From the NCBI GenBank assembly GCA_023387335.1, contig JAEWIF010000004.1:1-64000 (forward strand): DNA of 64,000 bases. Direction: 5' to 3'. Every line of letters begins with the position of its first letter. Positions within the stretch are counted from its first letter, which is position 1. The notes below the pieces were generated by a model. The model saw nothing but the letters and a program-made list of their open reading frames with translations, was not told the origin of the DNA and made no database searches. The DNA comes from Pseudomonadota bacterium. GTDB taxonomy: Bacteria; Pseudomonadota; Gammaproteobacteria; Burkholderiales; Burkholderiaceae_C. This document shows, piece by piece, positions 16,665 to 25,694 of this stretch. The position numbers and the translations under genes were made by a program.

Positions 16665-19332
16665 GCGTCCGCCGGCCACGAGCGCGTCGCTCGACTTCGC
16701 CTTCTTCCACTTTCTCTGGCAGTTCTATCAGTCCAACCGGGGCACGATCCGGTCGCACTACAAAGAGCTCACCCGAAAGTTCCTCGACTTCAACAACCCA
16801 GAGAAGAACCCCAAGGCGTTCCTGCGGCAACCGCAGTACGAGGCGCTGGAAACCTACATCTTCCTGAAGGAATTTCTCGGCAACGCCAAGGTCGAGGAGA
16901 TTTTCCAGGCTTGGTTCGAGAAGAAGGGCCGGTTCGCAGGCCGCGCGGAAGGCGGCTTGATCGGCAACGCCCGTCAAGCGGACCTGCTCGATCAGATCAC
17001 CCAGGACCAGTACAAGGCCGTGTTCGCCGCGATGCGCAAGAACACGCGTGTCTACCCGAACTACATTTTTGCGCTGACGATGGGGACCGGCAAGACCATC
17101 CTCATGGCCACCTGCATCTTCTACGAGTTCCTGCTGGGCAACAAGTTCGAGAAGGACTCCCGCTACTGCCACAACGCCCTCGTCTTCGCCCCGGACAAGA
17201 CCGTGCTCCAGTCGCTCAAGGAGATCGAGTCGTTCGACCTCACGCGCGTGGTGCCTCCGGAGTACGTGAACTTCCTGACCACACACCTGCGCTTCCACTA
17301 CCTGGAGGAAGCCGGCACCTCGCTCGACACGATGGATCGCTCGCGGTTCAACATCATCGTCTCGAACACGCAGAAGATCGTCCTGAAGCGCCAGCGCAAG
17401 GAGAAGACCGCCGTCGATCAGCTCTTCGGCGCGACTGGCACCACGCTGGCCGCCAACGGCGTCTATGCGGACGCGGCAGACTTGTATGCCTTCGACCAGC
17501 CGGAAGAGGAAGGCGAGCTCACCACTAACCAACGCTTCGAAAAGCTCTGCCGGCTGGAGCAGCTTGGGATCTACGTCGACGAGGCTCATCATGCCTTCGG
17601 CAAAGCGCTGGCCAAGGACATGGGCGTAGGCGCGAGGGAAACGGACACAAGCCTGCGCACCACCATCGACCTCCTTGCGGCCAGCCTCAACAGGGCCGGA
17701 ACGCGGGTGGTGGCTTGTTACAACTACACGGGCACGCCCTACGTCGGCCGTGAGGTGCTGCCGGAGGTCGTTTACGCCTACGGCTTGAAGGAAGCCATTG
17801 ACAAAGGCTTTTTGAAGAGGGTGGTGCTGCACGGGTACGGGACGACGCGAACAAACGAGTTCGTGGACATCGTGGTCGACCGGTTTTTGACCGAGTCGAG
17901 CAGCTTGCGGCCCGACGGCATGCTGCCCAAGCTCGCCTTTTTTGCGGCGACCATCGAAGAGCTGACCACCGAGCTGAAGCCCGCCGTCGAGAAGGCGTTG
18001 GCCAAATACAGCGTCTCCGCGTCGCGCATCCTGGTGAACGTCGGAGACGACAAGCTCACCACCAACGACGACATCCGCGAGTTCAACCGCCTCGACACCG
18101 AGGCATCGGAGAAGCAATTCATCCTGCTGGTGAACAAGGGCCGGGAAGGCTGGAACTGCCGCTCTCTGTTCGGTGTTGGCCTCTTCCGCGAGCCGAAGTC
18201 CCGCGTGTTTGTCCTCCAGGCGACGATGCGTTGCCTGCGCTCGGTCGGCCAGGCCCAGCACACGGGCCACGTATTCCTCTCGAACCACAACCTCGAGATC
18301 CTCAACGACGAGCTCCAGCAGAACTTCCGAATCAGCGCCGAGGAACTGCAGAAGACCGCCAGCAACAAGGAGCGAGTGGAAGTCCGCGTCGTCGAGCCAC
18401 CAGTCAAGATCAAGCTGGTGCGCGTGCGTAAGCAGTACGCTATGCGCGAGAAGCCGCTCGCGGCGGGCCAGGCGCTTGGCTTGGACCGCGCCAACAAGGA
18501 AGCTTGGAACACGTTGGTTGAGAAGTACCGTCTCATCGAAACGCAACAAGATGGTTTGAACGTCGCCGACGCCGTGGGCGCGCCGACCAGCCGCACCTTC
18601 GATCTGACGTCACGCCGTGAGAAGTGGATCTTCTCCAGGATGATGCTGGTCGCCGAGGTGTCGCGATACCTAAATCGCAGCCCGTTAGAGATCGAGGATC
18701 TGCTCGACTCGACCAAGGAGGGAACGGACGAGCTGGTCGCCATGGTCAACGAGTTCAACGAACTGCTGTACGACGAGATCATCCCTCGCCTGTTCCGTCA
18801 GCTCTACGACTTGGACGAGTCGCAGCAGACAGAAGAGCACGAAGTCGAACTGATTAAGTTGCCGCCAAACGGCTACTACGAGGTCACGGCCGCTAAAGAC
18901 AAGATCGTTCGCAGAGGGGACCGCGTCATCAAGGATAAGGAACGAGCCAAGAGCTTCCACCTAGACGCCTACTGCTTTGACTCCGGTTCGGAGAGCCAGC
19001 TTTTCTGGGACCTTCTGCACGAGCAGCGGGTGAAGAAGATCTATTTCACCGGGATGCTCACGCACGGCCAGTCCGACTTCTTCATCCAGTACATAGATCC
19101 GGATTCGCGGACGGTGCGCAGCTACTACCCGGATTTTGTGTTCCTGCGCGAAGAGCCGGACGGAACCGAGAAGTACGTGATCGTCGAGGTCAAAGCCGAT
19201 AACCAGATCGAAGATGCCGTGGTCCAAGCGAAGAAGGAATTCGCCCAGCAGATCGCCGTCGCCAGCGGGATGGAGTACCGAATCATCAAGTCGACGGACG
19301 CGGACAAGCGACATTACCGAGTTCTGATGTAA
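16657..19332 (+). CDS. Type III Res-like DEAH helicase with C-terminal endonuclease
   Basis: 891 residues. SF2 helicase: Walker A MGTGKT (142-147), DEAH box at 308-311 (DEAHHAFG), and a motif VI region around QATMRCLRSVGQAQ. The C-terminus is a PD-(D/E)XK nuclease: D826 in YYPDFVF, then VEVK with E844 and K846. This is the architecture of type III restriction subunits (translocate, then cut). It is the last gene of the HTH-UvrD-Mod-Res operon and overlaps Mod by 8 bp. After it come about 400 bp of apparently non-coding DNA before lysA. Frame, length and motifs are intact. A large open frame on the opposite strand here is a shadow of its codon use. Confidence 0.88.
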   Translation: MAKRPPATSASLDFAFFHFLWQFYQSNRGTIRSHYKELTRKFLDFNNPEKNPKAFLRQPQYEALETYIFLKEFLGNAKVEEIFQAWFEKKGRFAGRAEGGLIGNARQADLLDQITQDQYKAVFAAMRKNTRVYPNYIFALTMGTGKTILMATCIFYEFLLGNKFEKDSRYCHNALVFAPDKTVLQSLKEIESFDLTRVVPPEYVNFLTTHLRFHYLEEAGTSLDTMDRSRFNIIVSNTQKIVLKRQRKEKTAVDQLFGATGTTLAANGVYADAADLYAFDQPEEEGELTTNQRFEKLCRLEQLGIYVDEAHHAFGKALAKDMGVGARETDTSLRTTIDLLAASLNRAGTRVVACYNYTGTPYVGREVLPEVVYAYGLKEAIDKGFLKRVVLHGYGTTRTNEFVDIVVDRFLTESSSLRPDGMLPKLAFFAATIEELTTELKPAVEKALAKYSVSASRILVNVGDDKLTTNDDIREFNRLDTEASEKQFILLVNKGREGWNCRSLFGVGLFREPKSRVFVLQATMRCLRSVGQAQHTGHVFLSNHNLEILNDELQQNFRISAEELQKTASNKERVEVRVVEPPVKIKLVRVRKQYAMREKPLAAGQALGLDRANKEAWNTLVEKYRLIETQQDGLNVADAVGAPTSRTFDLTSRREKWIFSRMMLVAEVSRYLNRSPLEIEDLLDSTKEGTDELVAMVNEFNELLYDEIIPRLFRQLYDLDESQQTEEHEVELIKLPPNGYYEVTAAKDKIVRRGDRVIKDKERAKSFHLDAYCFDSGSESQLFWDLLHEQRVKKIYFTGMLTHGQSDFFIQYIDPDSRTVRSYYPDFVFLREEPDGTEKYVIVEVKADNQIEDAVVQAKKEFAQQIAVASGMEYRIIKSTDADKRHYRVLM

Positions 19333-19736
19333 GAACCTGGCGGCGGCTGAGGTGCGGTGCTTCGAAACGCACCCTGCTTCATATTCGTTGGAGTTGAGCC
19401 GGCCGCCGATGAAGCACGGTGCTGGGTCGAATGTATGCCGAAGGCTAACCTGTCGCCGTTCCGTCACAGTAAGTTCCGCCACAGCCACCCGCGGGTGCAT
19501 GGTCGACTCATCAAAACCAGAGTAGCACTGGCCATTGCGCGCGATCCGCACATTCGGCGCCCCGATATGGCAGCGCTGCATCGCGTGGTGTAGATGGTCG
19601 CCGGGCTGGCGATGCTGCACTTTCTTCTGGATGGGCGCGGGCAAGAGCGACTTCCCCGACGTGGCGGTGCTGCGATCCTCAGTTCTGTCTGGTTGGCGCG
19701 TGTGGCGGGTGCTTACGCGCGGTGCGCGGCACCGCC
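19333..19736. other. Intergenic junction between the cassette and lysA; short direct repeats only
   Basis: About 400 bp with no supported gene. It contains two near-identical 12-mers 15 bp apart: GTTCCGTCACAG (19457-19468) and GTTCCGCCACAG (19472-19483). They may mark the right edge of the first island, but they do not match the repeats at the comM junction and I saw no obvious terminator. Confidence 0.45.
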
Positions 19737-21008
19737 CTAGCGCACCAGGCGCTCGCCCCGCATCAGCTCGCTGACCTGCTCCCGCTCGCGGATCAGGTGC
19801 GCCCGGCCGCTGTCGACCAGCACCTCAGCGGCGCGCGGCCGCGTGTTGTAGTTGCTCGCCATGCTCATGCAATAGGCGCCCGCGGACAGCACTGCCAGCA
19901 GGTCGCCGGGCTCCACGGCAAGTTCGCGGTTGCGACCGAGCCAGTCGCCGCTCTCACACACTGGGCCCACGACGTCGTAGCTCGATGAAGCGGCACCGGA
20001 ACGCGGTACGACCGGAAGCGTCGCGTGGTACGCCTCGTACATCGCCGGACGCGGCAGGTCGTTCATCGCGGCATCGACGATGCAGAAGTTCTTCTGTGCG
20101 CCGGGCTTGAGGTAGAGCACTTCCGTCACGCAGATGCCGGCGTTGCCCACCAGCGAGCGGCCGGGCTCGATCATTAATTCGCGATTGCCGTAGCCGCGCT
20201 CATCGAGGCGGGCCAGCAGCTTCGACCACAGTTCGTCGGCTGCCGGCGGCTGCACGCCCTGGTAGTCGATGCCCAGTCCGCCGCCGAAGTCAATGTGCTG
20301 CAGGCGGATGCCGGTCTTCTCGACGGCATCGACCAGGTCCAGCACGCGCTCCATGGCGTCGAGGTAGGGGCTGCTGTCCGTGATCTGCGAGCCGATGTGG
20401 CAGTCGATGCCCGCCACGCGCAAGCCGGGCAGCTCCGCTGCGCGCTGGTATGCGTGCAGCGTGCGCTCATGCGCGATGCCGAACTTGTTGCCCTTCAGGC
20501 CGGTGGAGATGTAGGGATGGGTCTTCGGGTCGACGTTGGGATTGACGCGGATGCTCACCGGCGCCGTGCGGCCATGCGCAGCCGCGACTTCGCTGAGGAC
20601 TTCCAGCTCCGCCTCGCTCTCGACGTTGAAGCAGCCGATATCGGATTCCAGCGCGCGAGCCATCTCCGCGCGCGTCTTGCCGACGCCCGAGAAGATGATG
20701 TTTCCGGCCTTCGCGCCCGCGGCCAGGGCACGCTCGAGTTCTCCGCCCGAGACGATGTCGAAGCCGCAGCCCGCCCCCGCGAACACCTGAAGCACGCCCA
20801 GCGACGAGTTGGCCTTCATCGCATAGCAGATCTTTGACTTGCGGCCCGCGAAGCCGCGCTGGTACGCAGCCAGCGCCGCGAGCATCGACGCCTTCGAGTA
20901 GATGAACAGCGGCGTGCCGTGCTGCCGCGCGAGATCGCGCACGCGGAGCTGCTCAACGTGCAGCTCACCGTCGCGCCACGCGAAATGGGGATGGCCGGGC
21001 GTCGTCAT
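19737..21008 (-). CDS. lysA: Diaminopimelate decarboxylase
   Basis: 423 residues. This PLP enzyme makes L-lysine from meso-diaminopimelate, the last step of the pathway. The PLP lysine sits in CYAMKANSS near residue 60; HIGSQI, GGGLGI and the C-terminal CESGDW and GAYCMSMASNYN motifs are those of fold III decarboxylases of the LysA group. I chose ATG 21008 because it starts the conserved region and overlaps the lptM stop (ATGA); the much longer open frame upstream is just the lptM reading region and beyond. lptM-lysA is a common operon in this order of bacteria, so this is core chromosome and marks a break between islands. The TAG stop is at 19737. Confidence 0.95.
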   Translation of the reverse strand: MTTPGHPHFAWRDGELHVEQLRVRDLARQHGTPLFIYSKASMLAALAAYQRGFAGRKSKICYAMKANSSLGVLQVFAGAGCGFDIVSGGELERALAAGAKAGNIIFSGVGKTRAEMARALESDIGCFNVESEAELEVLSEVAAAHGRTAPVSIRVNPNVDPKTHPYISTGLKGNKFGIAHERTLHAYQRAAELPGLRVAGIDCHIGSQITDSSPYLDAMERVLDLVDAVEKTGIRLQHIDFGGGLGIDYQGVQPPAADELWSKLLARLDERGYGNRELMIEPGRSLVGNAGICVTEVLYLKPGAQKNFCIVDAAMNDLPRPAMYEAYHATLPVVPRSGAASSSYDVVGPVCESGDWLGRNRELAVEPGDLLAVLSAGAYCMSMASNYNTRPRAAEVLVDSGRAHLIREREQVSELMRGERLVR

Positions 21009-21289
21009 GGCGCGCCCATTGGTGAGGCCGTGCCCGCCCCTCGCCCACCGATGGGCTCGGATGTCTGCGCGGGAGGAGACGGCGAAGTGGCGGAGGGCTG
21101 CGTCATCGTGGAAGAGATAGTCTGTCCGGGAATAAGGACCTGCGGCAGCGTGGCACGGTTGGCGGCGGCCGGGTCGGTGGGCAGGTACAGATCGCCCTTC
21201 TGTCCGCAGGCCGCCACCGACGCCAGTGCCATCGCAGCCGGCAGCGCACGGTAAAGAGCCCTGCATAGAATTAACCGGGGAGCCAACAT
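21005..21289 (-). CDS. lptM: LPS-assembly lipoprotein LptM (LppL-like)
   Basis: 94 residues. A hydrophobic signal segment ends in a lipobox (ASVAAC), followed by GQKGDLYLP, the signature of this small outer-membrane lipoprotein family that helps mature the LptDE translocon. The rest is a low-complexity Pro/Ser/Thr tail, normal for betaproteobacterial members. It overlaps lysA by 4 bp and starts only 12 bp from the divergent start of the cyaY remnant. That three-gene layout is common in Comamonadaceae-type genomes. Confidence 0.88.
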   Translation of the reverse strand: MLAPRLILCRALYRALPAAMALASVAACGQKGDLYLPTDPAAANRATLPQVLIPGQTISSTMTQPSATSPSPPAQTSEPIGGRGAGTASPMGAP

Positions 21290-21301
21290 GGCGAAATTGT
21301 A

Positions 21302-21345
21302 ATGACCGATTCCGAATACATGACCGTGCCGAGGCGCTGCCGCGC
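21302..21345 (+). pseudogene. cyaY: cyaY (frataxin) 5' remnant, frameshifted and truncated
   Basis: Divergent from lptM, exactly where cyaY is expected. The first codons read MTDSEYM, like betaproteobacterial CyaY. The next bases would read DRAEALL if one G were restored after ATG and one base after CTG. Beyond about 21345 nothing resembles frataxin (no TLTF or HEVW motifs), and the frame closes by about 21400. CyaY is the iron-binding modulator of Fe-S cluster assembly by IscS/IscU. The break coincides with the start of the integrase-bearing island. Either the gene was destroyed at the junction or an intact copy lies elsewhere. Confidence 0.6.
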
Positions 21346-21653
21346 AGGTGGAGAACGGTTGCGACCTCGCTGCACAACCTCACAACGAACTGGCTGACCG
21401 CGCGAGCCTGGGATGCGCTCGCGCCGCTCATGAGCCAAGAGCCGGGCCACGAGGCGCTGGTGGTTGCGAGCCGCGTTCTCACTCGGGGTAGTCAGAAGCC
21501 CCCTTAGTCCCTCAAGCTCGAAACTAGCTCGATTGCGGCCAAGCGGGCGGCGACAGACCAAACCGCAGCTCGCCGGGAAGCTCCCAATGGCGAGGCGGCG
21601 TCCCTTCTGCTTGGATTGGAGAATCAGCGGAATCGAGGTATGGAGAGAGAAGG
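21346..21653. other. Junction DNA upstream of the integrase; no gene seen
   Basis: About 300 bp with no supported gene and no tRNA. An attachment site for the integrase is expected somewhere here, but without the other junction I cannot recognise the repeated core. Confidence 0.45.
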
Positions 21654-22997
21654 ATGACGACGGGTAGTACCTGCGATGAACGTGCGCTCGTCGCTGCCCT
21701 TCTGCTGCGAAGCCGCGCGAGCGATAGTCGAGGGCTTTACCTGAAAAGAGCGGCCAAGCCGGGGCACTGCCACCGCTGGCACCTCGATTACTCATACGAA
21801 GGGCGGCGCCAAACAATCTCCCTTGGTTGCTACCCTGAGATCAGCCTCGAAGATGCTCGCAACCGAGCGCAGGCCTGCCGCAACCAACTGGCGCTTGGAA
21901 TCCATCCTTCGCAGCCGAGACGGACGAGGGTAAACAGTGCCCCGCAAGTTTGCCCGCGAGGCTCGTTCGAAGAAGTTGGGCGCCGGTGGTTCGAGATCGC
22001 AAGCTCGGATTGGGTGCCCTCGTACTCCAGCAAGGTCATTCGCCGTCTTGAACTGCATGTCTTCCCCAAGATTGGCTCCGTGCAGCTCGACCGTCTCCGG
22101 GCGATAGACGTACTTGCGCTGTGCAGAGCTGTACAGAATCAAGGTGCTCTGGAGACCGGACAGCGGGTGCGGGAACTTTGCTCCCGGATCTTCTGTTTCG
22201 CCGTGGCGGAGGGAATCATCTCTTCCGACCCCTGCCGGGACCTTCGCCGCGCTCTGCGGAACCCGGATGAACGTCACTTCGCCGCGGTTACGGACCCCAG
22301 CGCTCTTGCCGATCTGTTGCGAAAGATCGACCGCTATGAGGGTTCCGAGATAGTCCGACACGCGCTCCAGCTCACGCCATTGCTGATGGTTAGACCGGGC
22401 GAACTCAGGATGGCGAGATGGGGGGAGTTCGACCTGGACTCCGGCGTCTGGCTCATTCCCTCCGTGCGGATGAAGCGGACCAAGAGGTCCAAGCAGAATG
22501 GTAGGCCGCACATCGTGTTCCTCGCGCGCCAGGCAGTAGAACTACTTGAAAGTCTATTCGCCTCAACCGGTGCCGGCGAGTTCGTCTTCGCTGGGGCGAC
22601 GAAGCGTGGCGGCTGCATATCGAACAGCACTCTCAATGCGGCGCTGCGCCGGATGGGCTACTGCACAAAGACTGAGGTGACCGGCCACGGCTTCCGCGCC
22701 ACTGCCCGCACTCTGCTCGTGGAGCTGCTTGACTGGCCAGAGGAGGTTACGGAAGTTCAGCTCGCCCACACACCAAAAGATCCGAACAAGGGAGCGTACA
22801 ACCGTGCTCAGTTTCTAGAGAAGAGGCGACTCATGATGCAGCAGTGGGCCGACTTCTTGGATGAACTGAGGGCTGGGCGGCCCCCCAGTAAGACGCATCC
22901 AGTCTTGACGGACTTTCGCCCCGTCACGTTGCGGCGAACAGGATCGAGTGACGCGAGTCCGGCCTTCCTTTCAGTCAAGAACAAATTCGGGATCTAG
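21654..22997 (+). CDS. Tyrosine recombinase (P4-like phage/island integrase)
   Basis: 447 residues. The N-terminal arm-binding domain is of the DUF4102 type (WHLDYSYEGRRQTISLGCYP), followed by a SAM-like core-binding domain. The catalytic residues are all present: R247 (MVRPGEL), H345 and R348 (GHGFRAT), H372 (QLAHTP) and the nucleophile Y382 (AYNRAQF). The enzyme should integrate and excise an island by site-specific recombination. Position right after the broken cyaY, and just before the Wadjet operon, suggests that it brought that operon in. P4-type integrases usually use tRNA genes, but none is visible here, so the target may be different. ATG 21654 has GGAGAGAG upstream. No excisionase is evident nearby. 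Confidence 0.92.
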   Translation: MTTGSTCDERALVAALLLRSRASDSRGLYLKRAAKPGHCHRWHLDYSYEGRRQTISLGCYPEISLEDARNRAQACRNQLALGIHPSQPRRTRVNSAPQVCPRGSFEEVGRRWFEIASSDWVPSYSSKVIRRLELHVFPKIGSVQLDRLRAIDVLALCRAVQNQGALETGQRVRELCSRIFCFAVAEGIISSDPCRDLRRALRNPDERHFAAVTDPSALADLLRKIDRYEGSEIVRHALQLTPLLMVRPGELRMARWGEFDLDSGVWLIPSVRMKRTKRSKQNGRPHIVFLARQAVELLESLFASTGAGEFVFAGATKRGGCISNSTLNAALRRMGYCTKTEVTGHGFRATARTLLVELLDWPEEVTEVQLAHTPKDPNKGAYNRAQFLEKRRLMMQQWADFLDELRAGRPPSKTHPVLTDFRPVTLRRTGSSDASPAFLSVKNKFGI

Positions 22998-23337
22998 GTC
23001 GCGATCGCCTGAGACGGGTTCCCTGGGGGCGGCCATGGGACAGGTCAGACCCATATTGACCAAACCCTCGAAAACGCACCCGGCAAGACCGGCAGCCGTC
23101 CGGGCCGCGGCGCGGCAACAAGCCACCTCGAGGCGGAACACCGTCGGACGCCTGAGTAGATCGCATTTGTAGGCTGGCAATCCGCTGGCACAGGTATTGA
23201 CTGCACAGCAACCCGCGATTCCTGACTCGTTTGGAGGTGCGGTTCTCAGTCCAGCAGCGGTCTTGGCCGGGTGAGCGCTCTCTCGGAAGGGCCCGCTCGT
23301 CGGCAAAGCGCTTCCCTCGGTACACAAACACCCGCAG
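22998..23337. other. Intergenic DNA between integrase and the Wadjet regulator
   Basis: No gene is visible in these 340 bp. The last part becomes markedly AT-rich compared with its surroundings, leading into the operator/promoter region of the Wadjet operon. Confidence 0.5.
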
Positions 23338-23380
23338 ATCATATGATTTCCTATATGATATTATTTTTTATACCATTGGC
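23338..23380 (+). promoter_or_regulatory. AT-rich promoter/operator of the Wadjet operon
   Basis: A 7-bp inverted repeat, ATCATAT (23338-23344) and ATATGAT (23353-23359) with an 8-bp spacer, lies in a short AT-rich block. TATGAT within the right arm could be the -10 box. It sits 30 bp before the GTG start of the WYL regulator. WYL proteins of this build (BrxR/CapW group) are known to repress defence operons by binding inverted repeats at their own promoter, so this is a plausible autoregulatory site. Confidence 0.45.
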
Positions 23381-23388
23381 AGAATGCG

Positions 23389-24246
23389 GTGAGTCTGACC
23401 AGTCTTCTTGAAAAGAACCGCTATAGGGTCATGCGGCGCATGGCGCTATGGGAGGGACGCCTAAGTCGAGGCCGGCTCATGGAGGTCCTAGGTCTGAGCG
23501 GTATACGGGTGAGCCAGCTACTCAGGGAAGTCCGCGAGGAGACTCCGGACTGGTTCGAGTGGGACAGCAAGAGCAAGTCTTACTTTGTCACGCCCGCCGC
23601 CTACCGAAAGGCCCAAGTTGAGCTCAAGGCCGGCACAGCCGATCTGAGCTTGGCTGCTTACCTGGCGGAGGCGGACATCCACGCGGACCTCGGCCCAGGT
23701 GCCGGCCCGGTCACCGTGGCGCCTTGGGACTTTTCCCGAGTCAACCCTAGCACCTTCTCCCGCATCCGCTTAGCTATCGAGCAGGGCACGCGATTGAGGC
23801 TGGAGTACCGCTCCATGCGCACCCCCGAGCCGCACTCGCGGACCGTGGAGCCGCACAGTCTGGTTCAGGCCGGCCGTCGCTGGCATATGCGTGGCTACTG
23901 CCTGGAAACCGGTGACTTCCGGGACTTCGTGCTGGGGCGAATCGCAAAGCTCACTCTGCTGGACCAGAAAGCCGAATCCACACCCGCAGGGGACTCGAAT
24001 TGGAACACCGTAGTGAAAGTGCGCATTCAGGCGCATCCGAAGATGACGCCCGGCCAGCAGGACCTGGTTCGAAGCGAATACTTCGAGGGGGCCGCGACGC
24101 GCGTGCTCAGCTGCCGAGGGGCCATGCTGCCCTACTTGGTCCAGGAGCTGCGACTCGCCTTGGATGCCACCAAGGAACTGCCGCCTGAGTACCAGCTGGC
24201 GGTAGAGAACGTCGAGCAGGTGCGCAAATGGCTGTTCCCAGCGTGA
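23389..24246 (+). CDS. WYL-domain transcriptional regulator of the Wadjet operon
   Basis: 285 residues from a GTG at 23389. The N-terminal 80 residues form a winged HTH (GRLSRGRLMEVLGLSGIRVSQ...). The middle is a WYL domain (about 125-195: RLRLEYRSM, then VQAGRRWHMRGYC and DFVLGRI, where the usual W-Y-L positions sit), followed by a C-terminal WCX-like region. Such regulators sense ligands, often nucleic acids or nucleotides, and control defence operons. It overlaps jetA by 19 bp, so regulator and effector genes are one transcript. An inverted repeat lies just upstream. It should act as the repressor or inducer-sensing switch of Wadjet here (inference). Confidence 0.82.
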   Translation: MSLTSLLEKNRYRVMRRMALWEGRLSRGRLMEVLGLSGIRVSQLLREVREETPDWFEWDSKSKSYFVTPAAYRKAQVELKAGTADLSLAAYLAEADIHADLGPGAGPVTVAPWDFSRVNPSTFSRIRLAIEQGTRLRLEYRSMRTPEPHSRTVEPHSLVQAGRRWHMRGYCLETGDFRDFVLGRIAKLTLLDQKAESTPAGDSNWNTVVKVRIQAHPKMTPGQQDLVRSEYFEGAATRVLSCRGAMLPYLVQELRLALDATKELPPEYQLAVENVEQVRKWLFPA

Positions 24247-25694
24247 CCCCTGCTTCCATGGCGCTCTTCCAGCGTATCCCGGAACGCCTTTTCGGTCCGC
24301 TGGCTTCGCAGAACCGTCACGGGTACTGGGCGTTGCTGTGCCACTTGCACCGTCGGCGGTTCGGTCCCGACGCGCCTCTGCCGCCCAGTTATGGATTCCT
24401 GCAACGCGAGATAACCCAGGAGATCGAAGAGCACCTCAAGTATGCCGACGAATGGCAGCCGGAGTCTGGCGATCAGCACGACACGCCACTGAACATCCGG
24501 GCCATTGGCATCTTCAACCGTTTGCTTGAAGCGGGCTGGTTCCGCCTGGAGAAGTACGGTATCGAAAAGACCGTCAACATGGCGCCCGCGGTAGGTCAGT
24601 TGCTTACGCAGTTGATCAACTTTGCCGAGACGGGACCGGTCTTCGTTTCGGGCAAGATCCGCTCGATCGACGCCGCCGTGGCGCAAGTGCACAAGGGCGT
24701 GGCCAGCGGCGACCTGCTGCGTGAGGCTGCTGAACAGTGTCGAAACCTATTGGTCTACATCCGGAACACCGGCACCAACGTACGCGACCTCATGGCGGCC
24801 ATAGGCGCACAGGCCACCACTGCTCAATATGTCCGGACCTTCTTCCAGGACTACATCCAACAGGTTTTCATTGGCGATTACCAGGAGCTGCGCACACGGG
24901 AGCACCCGCTGTCCAAACGCCAGCAAATCCTGGACGCCGTCGCAGACATTGACACAGGGGCTGACCATCGTGGTCGCTTGCTGGACTGGTACGTGAACCG
25001 CCTTTGCGGCGGGGACGACAAGAAAGGACAGGCCGCGTTCCAGCGCGACTTGCAGCGCCTCTACGAACTCGATCGGATTGAGGAATACCTGGAGCGTCTG
25101 GACGAAGAGATCCGCAGTGCCAACAAACGTGCACTGGCCTTCCTGGAATACAAGCTGCGCGCAATCCGCCCCATAGACAACCTACTTCGTCACACCATGG
25201 ACCGGTTGATTGCCAACCCCGACATCAGTGTTGCGCCCGTGTTCCCCCCAGATGCCCTGATGTGTGGCGGCCGGCTGGCACAACCACGCAAGGATGCACC
25301 CCGGGTGGCGCCCACGCCTTTGCGCCAAGTGATCATCTCCGACCGTACGCGGGCAATTGGGAACTTGGTGCGCCGTGCCCAAGAGCGCCGCTCCATCACA
25401 CCCGTCAAGCTGCGTGCCTATGCCGAGAAGGTGCTGCGAGACACGACCACCGCCAGCAGTGACGACTTGCCTTGCGGATCCATTGAGGACTTGCGCGCAT
25501 TCCAGGTCCTGACCAGCGTGGCCATGGCCACCAACTCCCGGATCGCCAGGCTGGTAATGGAAGGCCGGGCGTCAGCCCCGGGCGTGGAGCTGCGCTACAC
25601 CAGTGAAGAAACCGCCGAACACCCGTACTTGAGCGGCAAGACATTCACACTGAGCTGGCGCAAACGCAGGACTAGAGGTAGGGAGACCGAATGA
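24228..25694 (+). CDS. jetA: Wadjet protein JetA (kleisin/MukF-like)
   Basis: 488 residues from ATG 24228; an ATG at 24258 (MALFQRIPERLF) is a close alternative. Largely alpha-helical with the JetA-type start (FQRIPERLFGPLAS) and the long helical middle (ERLDEEIRSANKRALAFLEY). In Wadjet, JetA is the kleisin-like subunit that bridges the JetC SMC heads and binds JetB, forming a condensin-related loop extruder that recognises small circular plasmids. It is the first of four overlapping genes in the standard order jetA-jetB-jetC-jetD, which is the strongest evidence for the name. The stop overlaps the jetB start (ATGA). Confidence 0.88.
   Translation: MAVPSVTPASMALFQRIPERLFGPLASQNRHGYWALLCHLHRRRFGPDAPLPPSYGFLQREITQEIEEHLKYADEWQPESGDQHDTPLNIRAIGIFNRLLEAGWFRLEKYGIEKTVNMAPAVGQLLTQLINFAETGPVFVSGKIRSIDAAVAQVHKGVASGDLLREAAEQCRNLLVYIRNTGTNVRDLMAAIGAQATTAQYVRTFFQDYIQQVFIGDYQELRTREHPLSKRQQILDAVADIDTGADHRGRLLDWYVNRLCGGDDKKGQAAFQRDLQRLYELDRIEEYLERLDEEIRSANKRALAFLEYKLRAIRPIDNLLRHTMDRLIANPDISVAPVFPPDALMCGGRLAQPRKDAPRVAPTPLRQVIISDRTRAIGNLVRRAQERRSITPVKLRAYAEKVLRDTTTASSDDLPCGSIEDLRAFQVLTSVAMATNSRIARLVMEGRASAPGVELRYTSEETAEHPYLSGKTFTLSWRKRRTRGRETE

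Noticed and set aside
16615..18549. 644-codon minus-strand frame
   Set aside because: Antisense to the Res-like helicase with its Walker A and DEAH motifs; a GC-bias shadow.
19457..19483. Transposon right end made of the two GTTCCG-type repeats
   Set aside because: Only two short copies, different from the comM-side repeats; not enough to call an end.
21291..21660. tRNA or other classical integrase attachment gene
   Set aside because: P4-type integrases often use tRNAs, but I found no tRNA-like fold or GTTCGA arm near the integrase.
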